Source of the DNA: Membranipora membranacea
Taxonomy: Eukaryota; Bryozoa; Gymnolaemata; Cheilostomatida; Membraniporidae
Length of the DNA: 64,000 nucleotides
Reading direction: 5' to 3'
Assembly (NCBI GenBank): GCA_914767715.1
Contig: OU612067.1
Location: 13,397,001 to 13,461,000, forward strand
Translations under genes and position numbers: made by a program
Notes under the pieces: model-generated
The model's database searches: none
What the model saw: only the letters and a program-made list of their open reading frames with translations
What the model was told of the DNA's origin: nothing
Part shown: piece by piece, positions 1-10,019 of the stretch
How positions within the stretch are numbered: position 1 is the first letter of the stretch
How the letters are laid out: each line of letters begins with the position of its first letter

Positions 1-113
1 CAAGCTCTTATTGGCCTTACTCAAAATCCAGAACATCGGAATCCTCGGATTAACTGGTGGGTAATAACGCTGACTTGAAATTTCGAAAAATTTACCAAGG
101 GAGGGTATCACGC

Positions 114-121
114 TTTTTTTT
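114..121 (+). other. T8 homopolymer tract, once per monomer
   Basis: Flanked by CACGC and CGCTCAG in almost every monomer. Length is usually 8, but 7 at 4,802-4,808 and 59,082-59,088, and 9 at 10,494-10,502, 12,505-12,513, 16,861-16,869 and 43,988-43,996. In a few flank copies it is broken by one base (3,464; 5,475; 19,873; 63,439). On the + strand it would also serve as an RNA polymerase III stop if the array were transcribed, but no transcription evidence exists here. Confidence 0.9.
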
Positions 122-138
122 CGCTCAGATCAAAAAAT

Positions 139-194
139 AGATTTGCTTCCAACTCACCTCATAAGGAGGAGCAACTCCTGCTGATCTCAAATCT
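139..194 (+). repeat. Nested dyad: AGATTTG/CAAATCT around AGGAG-CAA-CTCCT
   Basis: AGATTTG (139-145) is complementary to CAAATCT (188-194). Between them AGGAG (167-171) and CTCCT (175-179) form a 5-bp stem with a 3-base loop. The inner dyad is kept in nearly all monomers. The outer one is shortened in type B, where G140 becomes T. Two relatives at 26,622 and 34,660 carry a 3-bp deletion just beside the inner dyad. Whether it folds in vivo is unknown. Confidence 0.6.
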
Positions 195-199
195 GCAAA

Positions 200-283
200 C
201 CGTTTGGCTCTGCTGCTTTTCATTCTCCGTCAGCGTTCGTTTTAATTAGGGTCACTTTTGCTAACAAAAAACATGCCAAACGG
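200..283 (+). repeat. 9-bp inverted repeat pair with 66-bp spacer, once per monomer
   Basis: CCGTTTGGC at 200-208 is the exact reverse complement of GCCAAACGG at 275-283. The pair recurs in most monomers. Arm mutants exist (CCGTTCGGC; CCAAACGTC; CCACACGG; CCAACCGG; CCAAGCGG; CCAAACTTC) and I found no case where the partner arm changed to restore pairing. This argues against a selected RNA or cruciform stem. Confidence 0.75.
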
Positions 284-597
284 CAGCATTGAAAAATTAA
301 ATCTCTGTTCGATTCTTATCAAACTCCGACCAGTTCAAGCTCTTATTGGCCTTACTCAAAATCCAGAACATCGGAATCCTCGGATTAACTGGTGGGTAAT
401 AACGCTGACTTGAAATTTCGAAAAATATACAAAGGGAGGGTATCACGCTTTTTTTTCGCTCAGATCAAAAAATAGATTTGCTTCCAACTCACCTCATAAG
501 GAGGAGCAACTCCTGCTGATTTCAAATCTGCAAACCGTTTGGCTCTGCTGCTTTTCATTCTCCGTCAGCGTTCGTTTTAATTAGGGTCACTTTTGCT

Positions 598-606
598 AAA
601 AAAAAA
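598..606 (+). other. A9 homopolymer tract, once per monomer
   Basis: Follows TTTTGCT and precedes CATG in nearly every copy; length 8-10. Together with the T8 tract it divides the unit into intervals of about 150 and 185 bp measured centre to centre (452.5 to 602, then to 787.5). Flank copies may carry interruptions (ACAAAAAAC at 264 and near 3,279; AACAAAACAC near 18,351 and 18,685). Confidence 0.9.
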
Positions 607-3600
607 CATGCCAAACGGCAGCATTGAAAAATTAAATCTCTGTTCGATTCTTATCAAACTCCGACCAGTTCAAGCTCTTATTGGCCTTACTCAAAATCCA
701 GAATATCGGAATCCTCGGATTAACTGGTGGGTAATAACGCTGACTTGAAATTTCAAAAAATATACCAAGGGAGGGTATCACGCTTTTTTTTCGCTCGGAT
801 CATAAATAGATTTGCTTCCAACTCACCTCATAAGGAGGAGCAACTCCTGCTGATCTCAAATCTGCAAACCGTTTGGCTCTGCTGCTTTTCAATCTGCGTA
901 AGCGTTCGTTTTAATTAGGGTCACTTTTGCTAAAAAAAAACATGCCAAACGGCAGCATTGAAAAATTAAATCTCTGTTCGATTCTTATCAAACTCCGACC
1001 AGTTCAAGCTCTTATTGGCCTTACTCAAAATCCAGAATATCGGAATCCTCGGATTAACTGGTGGGTAATAAAGCTGACTGGAAATTTCGAAAAATGTACC
1101 AAGGGAGGGTATCACGCTTTTTTTTCGCTCAGATCAAAAAATAGATTTGCTTCCAACTCACCTCATAAGGAGGAGCAACTCCTGCTGATCTCAAATCTGC
1201 AAACCGTTTGGCTCTGCTGCTTTTCATTCTCCGTCAGCGTTCGTTTTAATTTGGGTCACTTTTGCTAAAAAAAAACATGCCAAACGGCAGAATTGAAAAA
1301 TTAAATCTCTGTTCGATTCTTATCAAACTCCGACCAGTTCAAGCTCTTATTGGCCTTACTCAAAATCCAGAATATCGGAATCCTCGGATTAACTGGTGGG
1401 TAATAACGCTGACTTGAAATTTTGAAAAATATACCAAGGGAGGGTATCACGCTTTTTTTTCGCTCACATCAAAAAATAGATTTGCTTCCAACTCACCTCA
1501 TAAGGAGGAGCAACTCCTGCTGATCTCAAATCTGCAAACCGTTTGGCTCTGCTGCTTTTCATTCTCCGTCAGCGTTCGTTTTAATTAGGGTCACTTTTGC
1601 TAAAAAAAAAACATGCCAAATGGCAGCATTGAAAAATTAAATCTCTGTTCGATTCTTACCAAACTCCGACCACTTCAAGCTCTTATTGGCCTTACTCAAA
1701 ATCCAGAATATCGGAATCCTCGGATTAACTGGTGGGTAATAACGCTGACTTGAAAGTTCGAAAAATATACCAAGGGAGGGTATCACGCTTTTTTTTCACT
1801 CAGATCAAAAAATAGATTTGCTTCCAAATCACCTCATGAGGAGAAGCAACTCCTGCTGATCTCAAATCTGCAAACCGTTCGGCTCTGCTGCTTTTCATTC
1901 TCCGTCAGCGTTCGTTTTAATTAGGGTCACTTTTGCTAAAAAAAACATGCCAAACGGCAGCATTGAAAAATTAAATCTCTGTTCGATTCTTATCAAACTC
2001 CGACCAGTTCAAGCTCTTATTGGCCTTACTCAAAATCCAGAATATCGGAATCCTCGGATTAACTGGTGGGTAATAACGCTGACTTGAAATTTCGAAAAAT
2101 ATACCAAGAGAGGGTATCACGCTTTTTTTTCGCTCAGATCAAAAAATAGATTTGCTTCCAACTCACCTCATAAGGAGGAGCAACTCCTGCTGATCTCAAA
2201 TCTGCAAACCGTTTGGCTCTGCTGCTCTTCATTCTCCGTCAGCGTTCGTTTTAATTAGGGTCACTTTTGCTAAAAAAAAACATGCCGAACGGCAGCATTG
2301 AAAAAATAAATCTCTGTTCGATTCTTATCAAACTCCGACCAGTTCAAGCTCTTATTGGCCTTACTCAAAATCCAGAATATCGGAATCCTCGGATTAACTG
2401 GTGGGTAATAACGCTGACTTGAAATTTCGAAAAATATACCAAGGGAGGGTATCACGCTTTTTTTTCGCTCAGATCAAAAAATAGATTTGCTTCCAACTCA
2501 CGTCATAAGGAGGAGCAACTCCTGCTGATCTCAAATCTGCAAACCGTTTGGCTCTGCTGCTTTTCATTCTCCGTCAGCGTTCGTTTTAATTAGGGTCACT
2601 TTTGCTAAAAAAAAACATGCCAAACGGCAGCATTAAAAAATTAAATCTCTGTTCGATTCTTATCAAACTCCGACCAGTTCAAGCTCTTATTGGCCTTACT
2701 CAAAATCCAGAATATCGGAATCCTCGGATTAACTGGTGGGTAATAACGCTGACTTGAAATTTCGAAAAATATACCAAGGGAGGGTATCACGCTTTTTTTT
2801 CGCTCAGATCAAAAAATAGATTTGCTTCCAACTCACCTCATAAGGAGGAGCAACTCCTGCTGATCTCAAATCTGCAAACCGTTTGGTTCTGCTGCTTTTC
2901 ATTCTCCGTCAGCGTTCGTTTTAATTAGGGTCACTTTTGCTAAAAAAAATTATGCCAAACGGCAGCATTGAAAAATTAAATCTCTGTTCGATTCTTATCA
3001 AACTCCGACCAGTTCAAGCTCTTATTGGCCTTACTCAAAATCCAGAACATCGGAATCCTCGGATTAACTGGCGGGTAATAACGCTGACTTGAATTTTCGA
3101 AAAATATACCAAGGGAGGGTATCACGCTTTTTTTTCGCTCAGATCAAAAAATAGATTTGCTTCCAACTCACCTCATAAGGAGGAGCAACTCCTGCTGATC
3201 TCAAATCTGCAAACCGTTTGGCTCTGCTGCTTTTCATTCTCCGTCAGCGTTCGTTTTAATTAGGGTCACTTTTGCTAACAAAAAACATGCCAAACGGCAG
3301 CATTGAAAAATTAAATCTCTGTTCGATTCTTATCAAACTCCGACCAGTTCAAGCTCTTATTGGCCTTACTCAAAATCCAGAATATCGGAATCCTCGGATT
3401 AACTGGTGGGTAATAACGCTGACTTGAAATTTCGAAAAATATACAAAGGGAGGGTATCACGCTTTGTTTTCGCTCAGATCAAAAAATAGATTTGCTTCCA
3501 ACTCACCTCATAAGAAGGAGCCACTCCTGCTGATTTCAAATCTGCAAACCGTTTGGCTCTGCTGCTTTTCATTCTCCGTCAGCGTTCGTTTTAATTAGGG

Positions 3601-5860
3601 TCACTTTTGCTAAAAAAAAACATGCCAAACGGCAGCATTGAAAAATTAAATCTCTGTTCGATTCTTATCAAACTCCGACCAGTTCAAGCTCTTATTGGCC
3701 TTACTCAAAATCCAGAATATCGGAATCCTCGGATTAACTGGTGGGTAATAACGCTGACTTGAAATTTCGAAAAATATACCAAGGGAGGGTATCACGCTTT
3801 TTTTTCGCTCACATCAAAAAATAGATTTGCTTCCAACTCACCTCATAAGGAGGAGCAACTCCTGCTGATCTCAAATCTGCAAACCGTTTGGCTCTGCTGC
3901 TTTTCATTCTCCGTCAGCGTTCGTTTTAATTAGGGTCACTTTTGCTAAAAAAAAACATGCCAAACGGCAGCATTGAAAAATTAAATCTCTGTTCGATTCT
4001 TATCAAACTCCGACCACTTCAAGCTCTTATTGGCCTTACTCAAAATCCAGAATATCGGAATCCTCGGATTAACTGGTGGGTAATAACGCTGACTTGAAAT
4101 TTCGAAAAATATACCAAGGGAGGGTATCACGCTTTTTTTTCGCTCAGATCAAAAAATAGATTTGCTTCCAACTCACCTCATAAGGAGGAGCAACTCCTGC
4201 TGATCTCAAATCTGCAAACCGTTTGGCTCTGATGCTTTTCATTCTCCGTCAGCGTTCGTTTTAATTAGGGTCACTTTTGCTAAAAAAAACATGCCAAACG
4301 GCAGCATTGAAAAATTAAATCTCTGTTCGATTCTTATCAAACTCCGACCAGTTCAAGCTCTTATTGGCCTTACTCAAAATCCAGAATATCGGAATCCTCG
4401 GATTAACTGGTGGGTAATATTGCTGACTTGAAATTTCGAAAAATATACCAAGGGAGGGTATCACGCTTTTTTTTCACTCAGATCAAAAAAAAGGATTTGC
4501 TTCCAACTCACCTCATGAGGAGGAGCAACTCCTGCTGATCTCAAATCTGCAAACCGTTCGGCTCTGCTGCTTTTCATTCTCCGTCAGCGTTCGTTTTAAT
4601 TAGGGTCACTTTTGCTAAAAAAAACATGCCAAACGGCAGCATTGAAAAAGTAAATCTCTGTTCGATTCTTATCAAACTCCGACCAGTTCAAGCTCTTATT
4701 GGCCTTACTCAAAATCCAGAATATCGGAATCCTCGGATTAACTGGTGGGTAATAACGCTGACTTTAAATTTCGAAAAATATACCAAGGGAGGGTATCACG
4801 CTTTTTTTCGCTCAGATCAAAAAATAGATTTGCTTCCAACTCACCTCATAAGAAGGAGCAACTCCTGCTGATCTCAAATCTGCAAACCGTTTGGCTCTGC
4901 TGCTTTTCATTCTCCGTCAGCGTTCGTTTTAATTAGGGTCACTTTTGCTAAAAAAAACATGCCAAACGGCAGCATTGAAAAATTAAATCTCTGTTCGATT
5001 CTTATCAAACTCCGACCAGTTCAAGCTCTTATTGGCCTTACTCAAAATCCAGAATATCGGAATCCTCGGATTAACTGGTGGGTAATAACGCTGACTTGGA
5101 ATTTCGAAAAGTATACCAAGGGAGGGTATCACGCTTTTTTTTCGCTCAGATCAAAAAATAGATTTGCTTCCAACTCACCTCATACGGAAGAGCAACTCCT
5201 GCTGATCTCAAATCTGCAAACCGTTTGGCTCTGCTGCTTTTCATTCTCCGTCAGCGTACGTTTTAATTAGGGTCACTTTTGCTAAAAAAAAACATGCCAA
5301 ACGGCAGCATTGAAAATTTAAATCTCTGTTCGATTCTTATCAAACTCCGGCCACTTCAAGCTCTTATTGGCCTTACTCAAGATCCAGAATATCGGAATCC
5401 TCGGATTAACTGGTGGGTAATAACGCTGACTTGAAATTTCGAAAAATATACCAAGGGAGGGTATCACGCTTTTTCTTCGCTCAGATCAAAAAATAGATTT
5501 GCTTCCAACTCACCTCATAAGGAGGAGCAACTCCTGCTGATCTCAAATCTGCAAACCGTTTGGCTCTGCTGCTTTTCATTCTCCGTCAGCGTTCGTTTTA
5601 TTAGGGTCACTTTTGCTAAAAAAAAACATGCCAAACGGCAGCATTGAAAAATTAAATCTCTGTTCGATTCTTATCAAACTCCGACCAGTTCAAGCTCTTA
5701 TTGGCCTTACTCAAAATCCAGAATATCGGAATCCTCGGATTAACTGGTGGGTAATAACGCTGACTTGAAATTTCGAAAAATATACCAAGGGAGGGTATCA
5801 CGCTTTTTTTTCGCTCAGATCAAAAAATAGATTTGCTTCCAACTCACCTCATAAGGAGGA

Positions 5861-7200
5861 GCAACTTCTGCTGATCTCAAATCTGCAAACCGTTTGGCTC
5901 TGCTGCTTTTCATTCTCCGTCAGCGTTCGTTTTAATTAGGGTCACTTTTGCTAAAAAAAAACATGCCAAACGTCAGCATTGAAAATTTAAATCTCTGTTC
6001 GATTTTTATCAAACTCCGACCAGTTCAAGCTCTTATTGGCCTTACTCAAAATCCAGAATATCGGAATCCTCGGATTAACTGGTGGGTAATAACGCTGACT
6101 TGAAATTTCAAAAAATATACCAAGGGAGGGTATCACGCTTTTTTTTCGCTCAGATCAAAAAATAGATTTCTTTCCAACTCACCTCATAAGGAGGAGCAAC
6201 TCCTGCTGATCTCAAATCTGCAAACCGTTTGGCTCTGCTGCTTTTCATTCTCCGTCAGCGTTCGTTTTAACTAGGGTCACTTTTGCTGAAAAAAAACATG
6301 TCAAACGGCAGCATTGAAAAATTAAATCTCTGTTCGATTCTAATCAAACTCCGACCAGTTCAAGCTCTTATTAGCCTTACTCAAAATCCAGAATATGGGA
6401 ATCCTCGGATTAACTGGTGGGTAATAACGCTGACTTGAAATTTCGAAAAATATACCAAGGGAGGGTATCACGCTTTTTTTTCGCTCAGATCAAAAAATAG
6501 ATTTGCTTCCAACTCACCTCATAAGGAGGAGCAACTCCTGCTGATCTCAAATCTGCAAACCGTTTGGCTCTGCTGCTTTTCATTCTCCGTCAGCGTTCGT
6601 TTTACTTAGGGTCACTTTTGCTAAAAAAAAACATGCCAAACGGCAGCATTGAAAAATTAAATCTCTGTTCTATTCTTATCAAACTCCGACCAGTTCAAGC
6701 TCTTATTGGCCTTACTCAAAATCCAGAATATCGGAATCCTCGGATTAACTGGTGGGTAATAACGCTGACTTGAAATTTCGAAAAATATACCAAGGGAGGG
6801 TATCACGCTTTTTTTTCGCTCAGATCAAAAAATAGATTTGCTTCCGACTCACCTCATAAGGAGGAGCAACTCCTGCTGATCTCAAATCTGCAAACCGTTT
6901 GGCTCTGCTGCTTTTCATTCTCCGTCAGCGTTCGATTTAATTAGGGTCACTTTTGCTAAAAAAAAACATGCCAAACGGCAGCATTGAAAAATCAAATCTC
7001 TGTTCGATTCTTATCAAACTCCGACCAGTTCAAGCTCTTATTGGCCTTACTCAAAATCCAGAATATCGGAATCCTCGGATTAACTGGTGGGTAATAACGC
7101 TGACTTGAAATTTCGAAAAATATACCAAGGGAGGGTATCACGCTTTTTTTTCGCTCAGATCAAAAAATAGATTTGCTTCCAACTCACCTCATAAGGAGGA
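5861..7200. repeat. 4-monomer tandem duplication, copy 1
   Basis: Defined by a marker series that recurs exactly 1,340 bp later: GCAACTTCTG (5,861), CGTCAGCATT (5,971), GATTTTTATC (6,001), GATTTCTTTCC, GCTGAAAAAAAACATGTC (near 6,286), TTATTAGCC (near 6,370), TCTATTC (near 6,668) and CTTCCGACTC (6,841). The match is lost after about 6,930, where this copy switches to CGATTT and AATCAAAT. Private changes here include TTTAACTAGG (6,267) and TATGGG (6,395). Confidence 0.9.
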
Positions 7201-8274
7201 GCAACTTCTGCTGATCTCAAATCTGCAAACCGTTTGGCTCTGCTGCTTTTCATTCTCCGTCAGCGTTCGTTTTAATTAGGGTCACTTTTGCTAAAAAAAA
7301 ACATGCCAAACGTCAGCATTGAAAATTTAAATCTCTGTTCGATTTTTATCAAACTCCGACCAGTTCAAGCTCTTATTGGCCTTACTCAAAATCCAGAATA
7401 TCGGAATCCTCGGATTAACTGGTGGGTAATAACGCTGACTTGAAATTTCAAAAAATATACCAAGGGAGGGTATCACGCTTTTTTTTCGCTCAGATCAAAA
7501 AATAGATTTCTTTCCAACTCACCTCATAAGGAGGAGCAACTCCTGCTGATCTCAAATCTGCAAACCGTTTGGCTCTGCTGCTTTTCATTCTCCGTCAGCG
7601 TTCGTTTTAATTAGGGTCACTTTTGCTGAAAAAAAACGTGTCAAACGGCAGCATTGAAAAATTAAATCTCTGTTCGATTCTTATCAAACTCCGACCAGTT
7701 CAAGCTCTTATTAGCCTTACTCAAAATCCAGAATATCGGAATCCTCGGATTAACTGGTGGGTAATAACGCTGACTTGAAATTTCGAAAAATATATCAAGG
7801 GAGGGTATCACGCTTTTTTTTCGCTCAGATCAAAAAATAGATTTGCTTCCAACTCACCTCATAAGGAGGAGCAACTCCTGCTGATCTCAAATCTGCAAAC
7901 CGTTTGGCTCTGCTGCTTTTCATTCTCCGTCAGCGTTCGTTTTAATTAGGGTCACTTTTGCTAAAAAAAAACATGCCAAACGGCAGCATTGAAAAATTAA
8001 ATCTCTGTTCTATTCTTATCAAACTCCGACCAGTTCAAGCTCTTATTGGCCTTACTCAAAATCCAGAATATCGGAATCCTCGGATTAACTGGTGGGTAGT
8101 AACGCTGACTTGAAATTTCGAAAAATATACCAAGGGAGGGTATCACGCTTTTTTTTCGCTCAGATCAAAAAATAGATTTGCTTCCGACTCACCTCATAAG
8201 GAGGAGCAACTCCTGCTGATCTCAAATCTGCAAACCGTTTGGCTCTGCTGCTTTTCATTCTCCGTCAGCGTTCG
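7201..8274. repeat. 4-monomer tandem duplication, copy 2
   Basis: Repeats the marker series of copy 1 at a constant 1,340-bp offset (GCAACTTCTG 7,201; CGTCAGCATT 7,311; CTTCCGACTC 8,181). It ends in the AATTTGGG variant at 8,279, which copy 1 lacks. The same series from CGTCAGCATT to AATTTGGG appears again at 28,081-29,056, 62 monomers away, so this segment was also copied over a long distance or survives from a common ancestor. Private changes include TATATCAAGG near 7,791 and GGGTAGTAAC near 8,094. Confidence 0.88.
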
Positions 8275-10019
8275 TTTTAATTTGGGTCACTTTTGCTAAA
8301 AAAAAACATGCCAAACGGCAGCATTGAAAAATTAAATCTCTGTTCGATTCTTATCAAACTCCGACCAGTTCAAGCTCTTATTGGCCTTACTCAAAATCCA
8401 GAATATCGGAATCCTCGGATTAACTGGTGGGTAATAACGCTGACTTGAAATTTCGAAAAATATACCAAGGGAGGGTATCACGCTTTTTTTTCGCTCAGAT
8501 CAAAAAATAGATTTGCTTCCAACTCACCTCATAAGGAGGAGCAACTCCTGCTGATCTCAAATCTGCAAACCGTTTGGCTCTGCTGCTTTTCATTCTCCGT
8601 CAGCGTTCGATTTAATTAGGGTCACTTTTGCTAAAAAAAAACATGCAAAACGGCAGCATTGAAAAATCAAATCTCTGTTCGATTCTTATCAAACTCCGAC
8701 CAGTTCAAGCTCTTATTGGCCTTACTCAAAATCCAGAATATCGGAATCCTCGGATTAACTGGTGGGTAATAACGCTGACTTGAAATTTCGAAAAATATAC
8801 CAAGGGAGGGTATCACGCTTTTTTTTCGCTCAGATCAAAAAATATATTTGCTTCCAACTCACCTCATAAGGAGGAGCAACTCCTGCTGATCTCAAATCTG
8901 CAAACCGTTTGGCTCTGCTGCTTTTCATTCTCCGTCAGCGTTCGATTTAATTAGGGTCACTTTTGCTGAAAAAAAACATGCCAAACGGCAGCATTGAAAA
9001 ATCAAATCTCTGTTCGATTCTTATCAAACTCCGACCAGTTCAAGCTCTTATTGGCCTTACTCAAAATCCAGAATATCGGAATCCTCGGATTAACTGGTGG
9101 GTAATAACGCTGACTTGAAATTTCGAAAAATATACCAAGGGAGGGTATCACGCTTTTTTTTCGCTCAGATCAAAAAATATATTTGCTTCCAACTCACCTC
9201 ATAAGGAGGAGCAACTCCTGCTGATCTCAAATCTGCAAACCGTTTGGCTCTGCTGCTTTTCATTCTCCGTCAGCGTTCGATTTAATTAGGGTCACTTTTG
9301 CTAAAAAAAAACATGTCAAACGGCAGCATTGAAAAATTAAATCTCTGTTCGATTCTTATCAAACTCCGACCAGTTCAAGCTCTTATTAGCCTTACTCAAA
9401 ATCCAGAATATCGGAATCCTCGGATTAACTGGTGGGTAATAACGCTGACTTGAAATTTCGAAAAATATACCAAGGGAGGGTATCACGCTTTTTTTTCGCT
9501 CAGATCAAAAAATAGATTTGCTTCCAACTCACCTCATAAGGAGGAGCAACTCCTGCTGATCTCAAATCTGCAAACCGTTTGGCTCTGCTGCTTTTCATTC
9601 TCCGTCAGCGTTCGATTTAATTAGGGTCACTTTTGCTAAAAAAAAACATGCCAAACGGCAGCATTGAAAAATCAAATCTCTGTTCGATTCTTATCAAACT
9701 CCGACCAGTTCAAGCTCTTATTGGCCTTACTCAAAATCCAGAATATCGGAATCCTCGGATTAACTGGTGGGTAATAACGCTGACTTGAAATTTCGAAAAA
9801 TATACCAAGGGAGGGTATCACGCTTTTTTTTCGCTCAGATCAAAAAATATATTTGCTTCCAACTCACCTCATAAGGAGGAGCAACTCCTGCTGATCTCAA
9901 ATCTGCAAACCGTTTGGCTCTGCTGCTTTTCATTCTCCGTCAGCGTTCGATTTAATTAGGGTCACTTTTGCTAAAAAAAAACATGCCAAACGGCAGCATT
10001 GAAAAATCAAATCTCTGTT

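Larger units (their letters stand above)
1..335 (+). repeat. Reference monomer, type A (phase used throughout)
   Basis: First complete monomer, used to number positions within the unit. In order it holds the CAAGCTC box (1-7), a TTTCGAAA palindrome (81-88), a T8 tract (114-121), an A6 run (132-137), a short dyad (167-179), an inverted-repeat arm CCGTTTGGC (200-208), a TTAGGG hexamer (246-251), an A-rich tract (264-271, here interrupted by a C; usually A8-A10 in other monomers), the matching arm GCCAAACGG (275-283) and GTTCGATTC (307-315). Type A is defined by G at 140, T at 240 and T at 298. This copy also carries private changes (ACATCGG near 34 and TTTACC near 91) typical of the diverged left flank. 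Confidence 0.95.
1..5860. repeat. Diverged type A flank, left
   Basis: About 17 type A monomers with many private changes, for example AAAGCTGACTGG near 1,071, CGGATCATAAATAG near 797, GTAAGCG near 897, GCTTTGTTTTCG near 3,462 and ATATTGCTG near 4,417. Order is weakly repetitive. The markers ACATCGG, CTAACAAAAAAC, TATACAAAGGG and GATTTCAAAT, then CTCACATC and CCACTTC, then TTTCACTCAG with CCGTTCGGC, run through monomers 1-6 and again through monomers 10-14. This looks like an old, decayed higher-order unit of 8-9 monomers. Confidence 0.85.

Noticed and set aside
161-171. Shine-Dalgarno-like AAGGAGG in each monomer
   Set aside because: No open frame starts at a suitable distance, the motif is part of a short dyad, and the array is not bacterial in character.
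167-179. Rho-independent terminator (AGGAG-CAA-CTCCT)
   Set aside because: The stem is only 5 bp and is followed by GCTGATC, not a T run; the T8 tract lies upstream of it. No gene is present to terminate.
246-251. TTAGGG telomere repeat
   Set aside because: One isolated hexamer per 335 bp, never in tandem; expected by chance in a unit of this length and composition.
303-320. tRNA gene or T-arm around GTTCGATTC
   Set aside because: The bases flanking the TTCGATT loop (CTCTG and CTTAT) do not form a 5-bp stem, and no acceptor or anticodon arm is present. Only the B-box-like core is kept as a low-weight finding.
927-1268. Open reading frames of 60-113 codons on both strands (also 4,959-5,270, 21,026-21,352, 26,755-27,018 and others)
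   Set aside because: They are the same few translations of the satellite, recurring only where a chance indel or stop loss keeps a frame open. Forward and reverse frames overlap the same bases, the 335-bp unit shifts frame in each copy, and monomers differ freely by frameshifts. No coding constraint or domain is visible.
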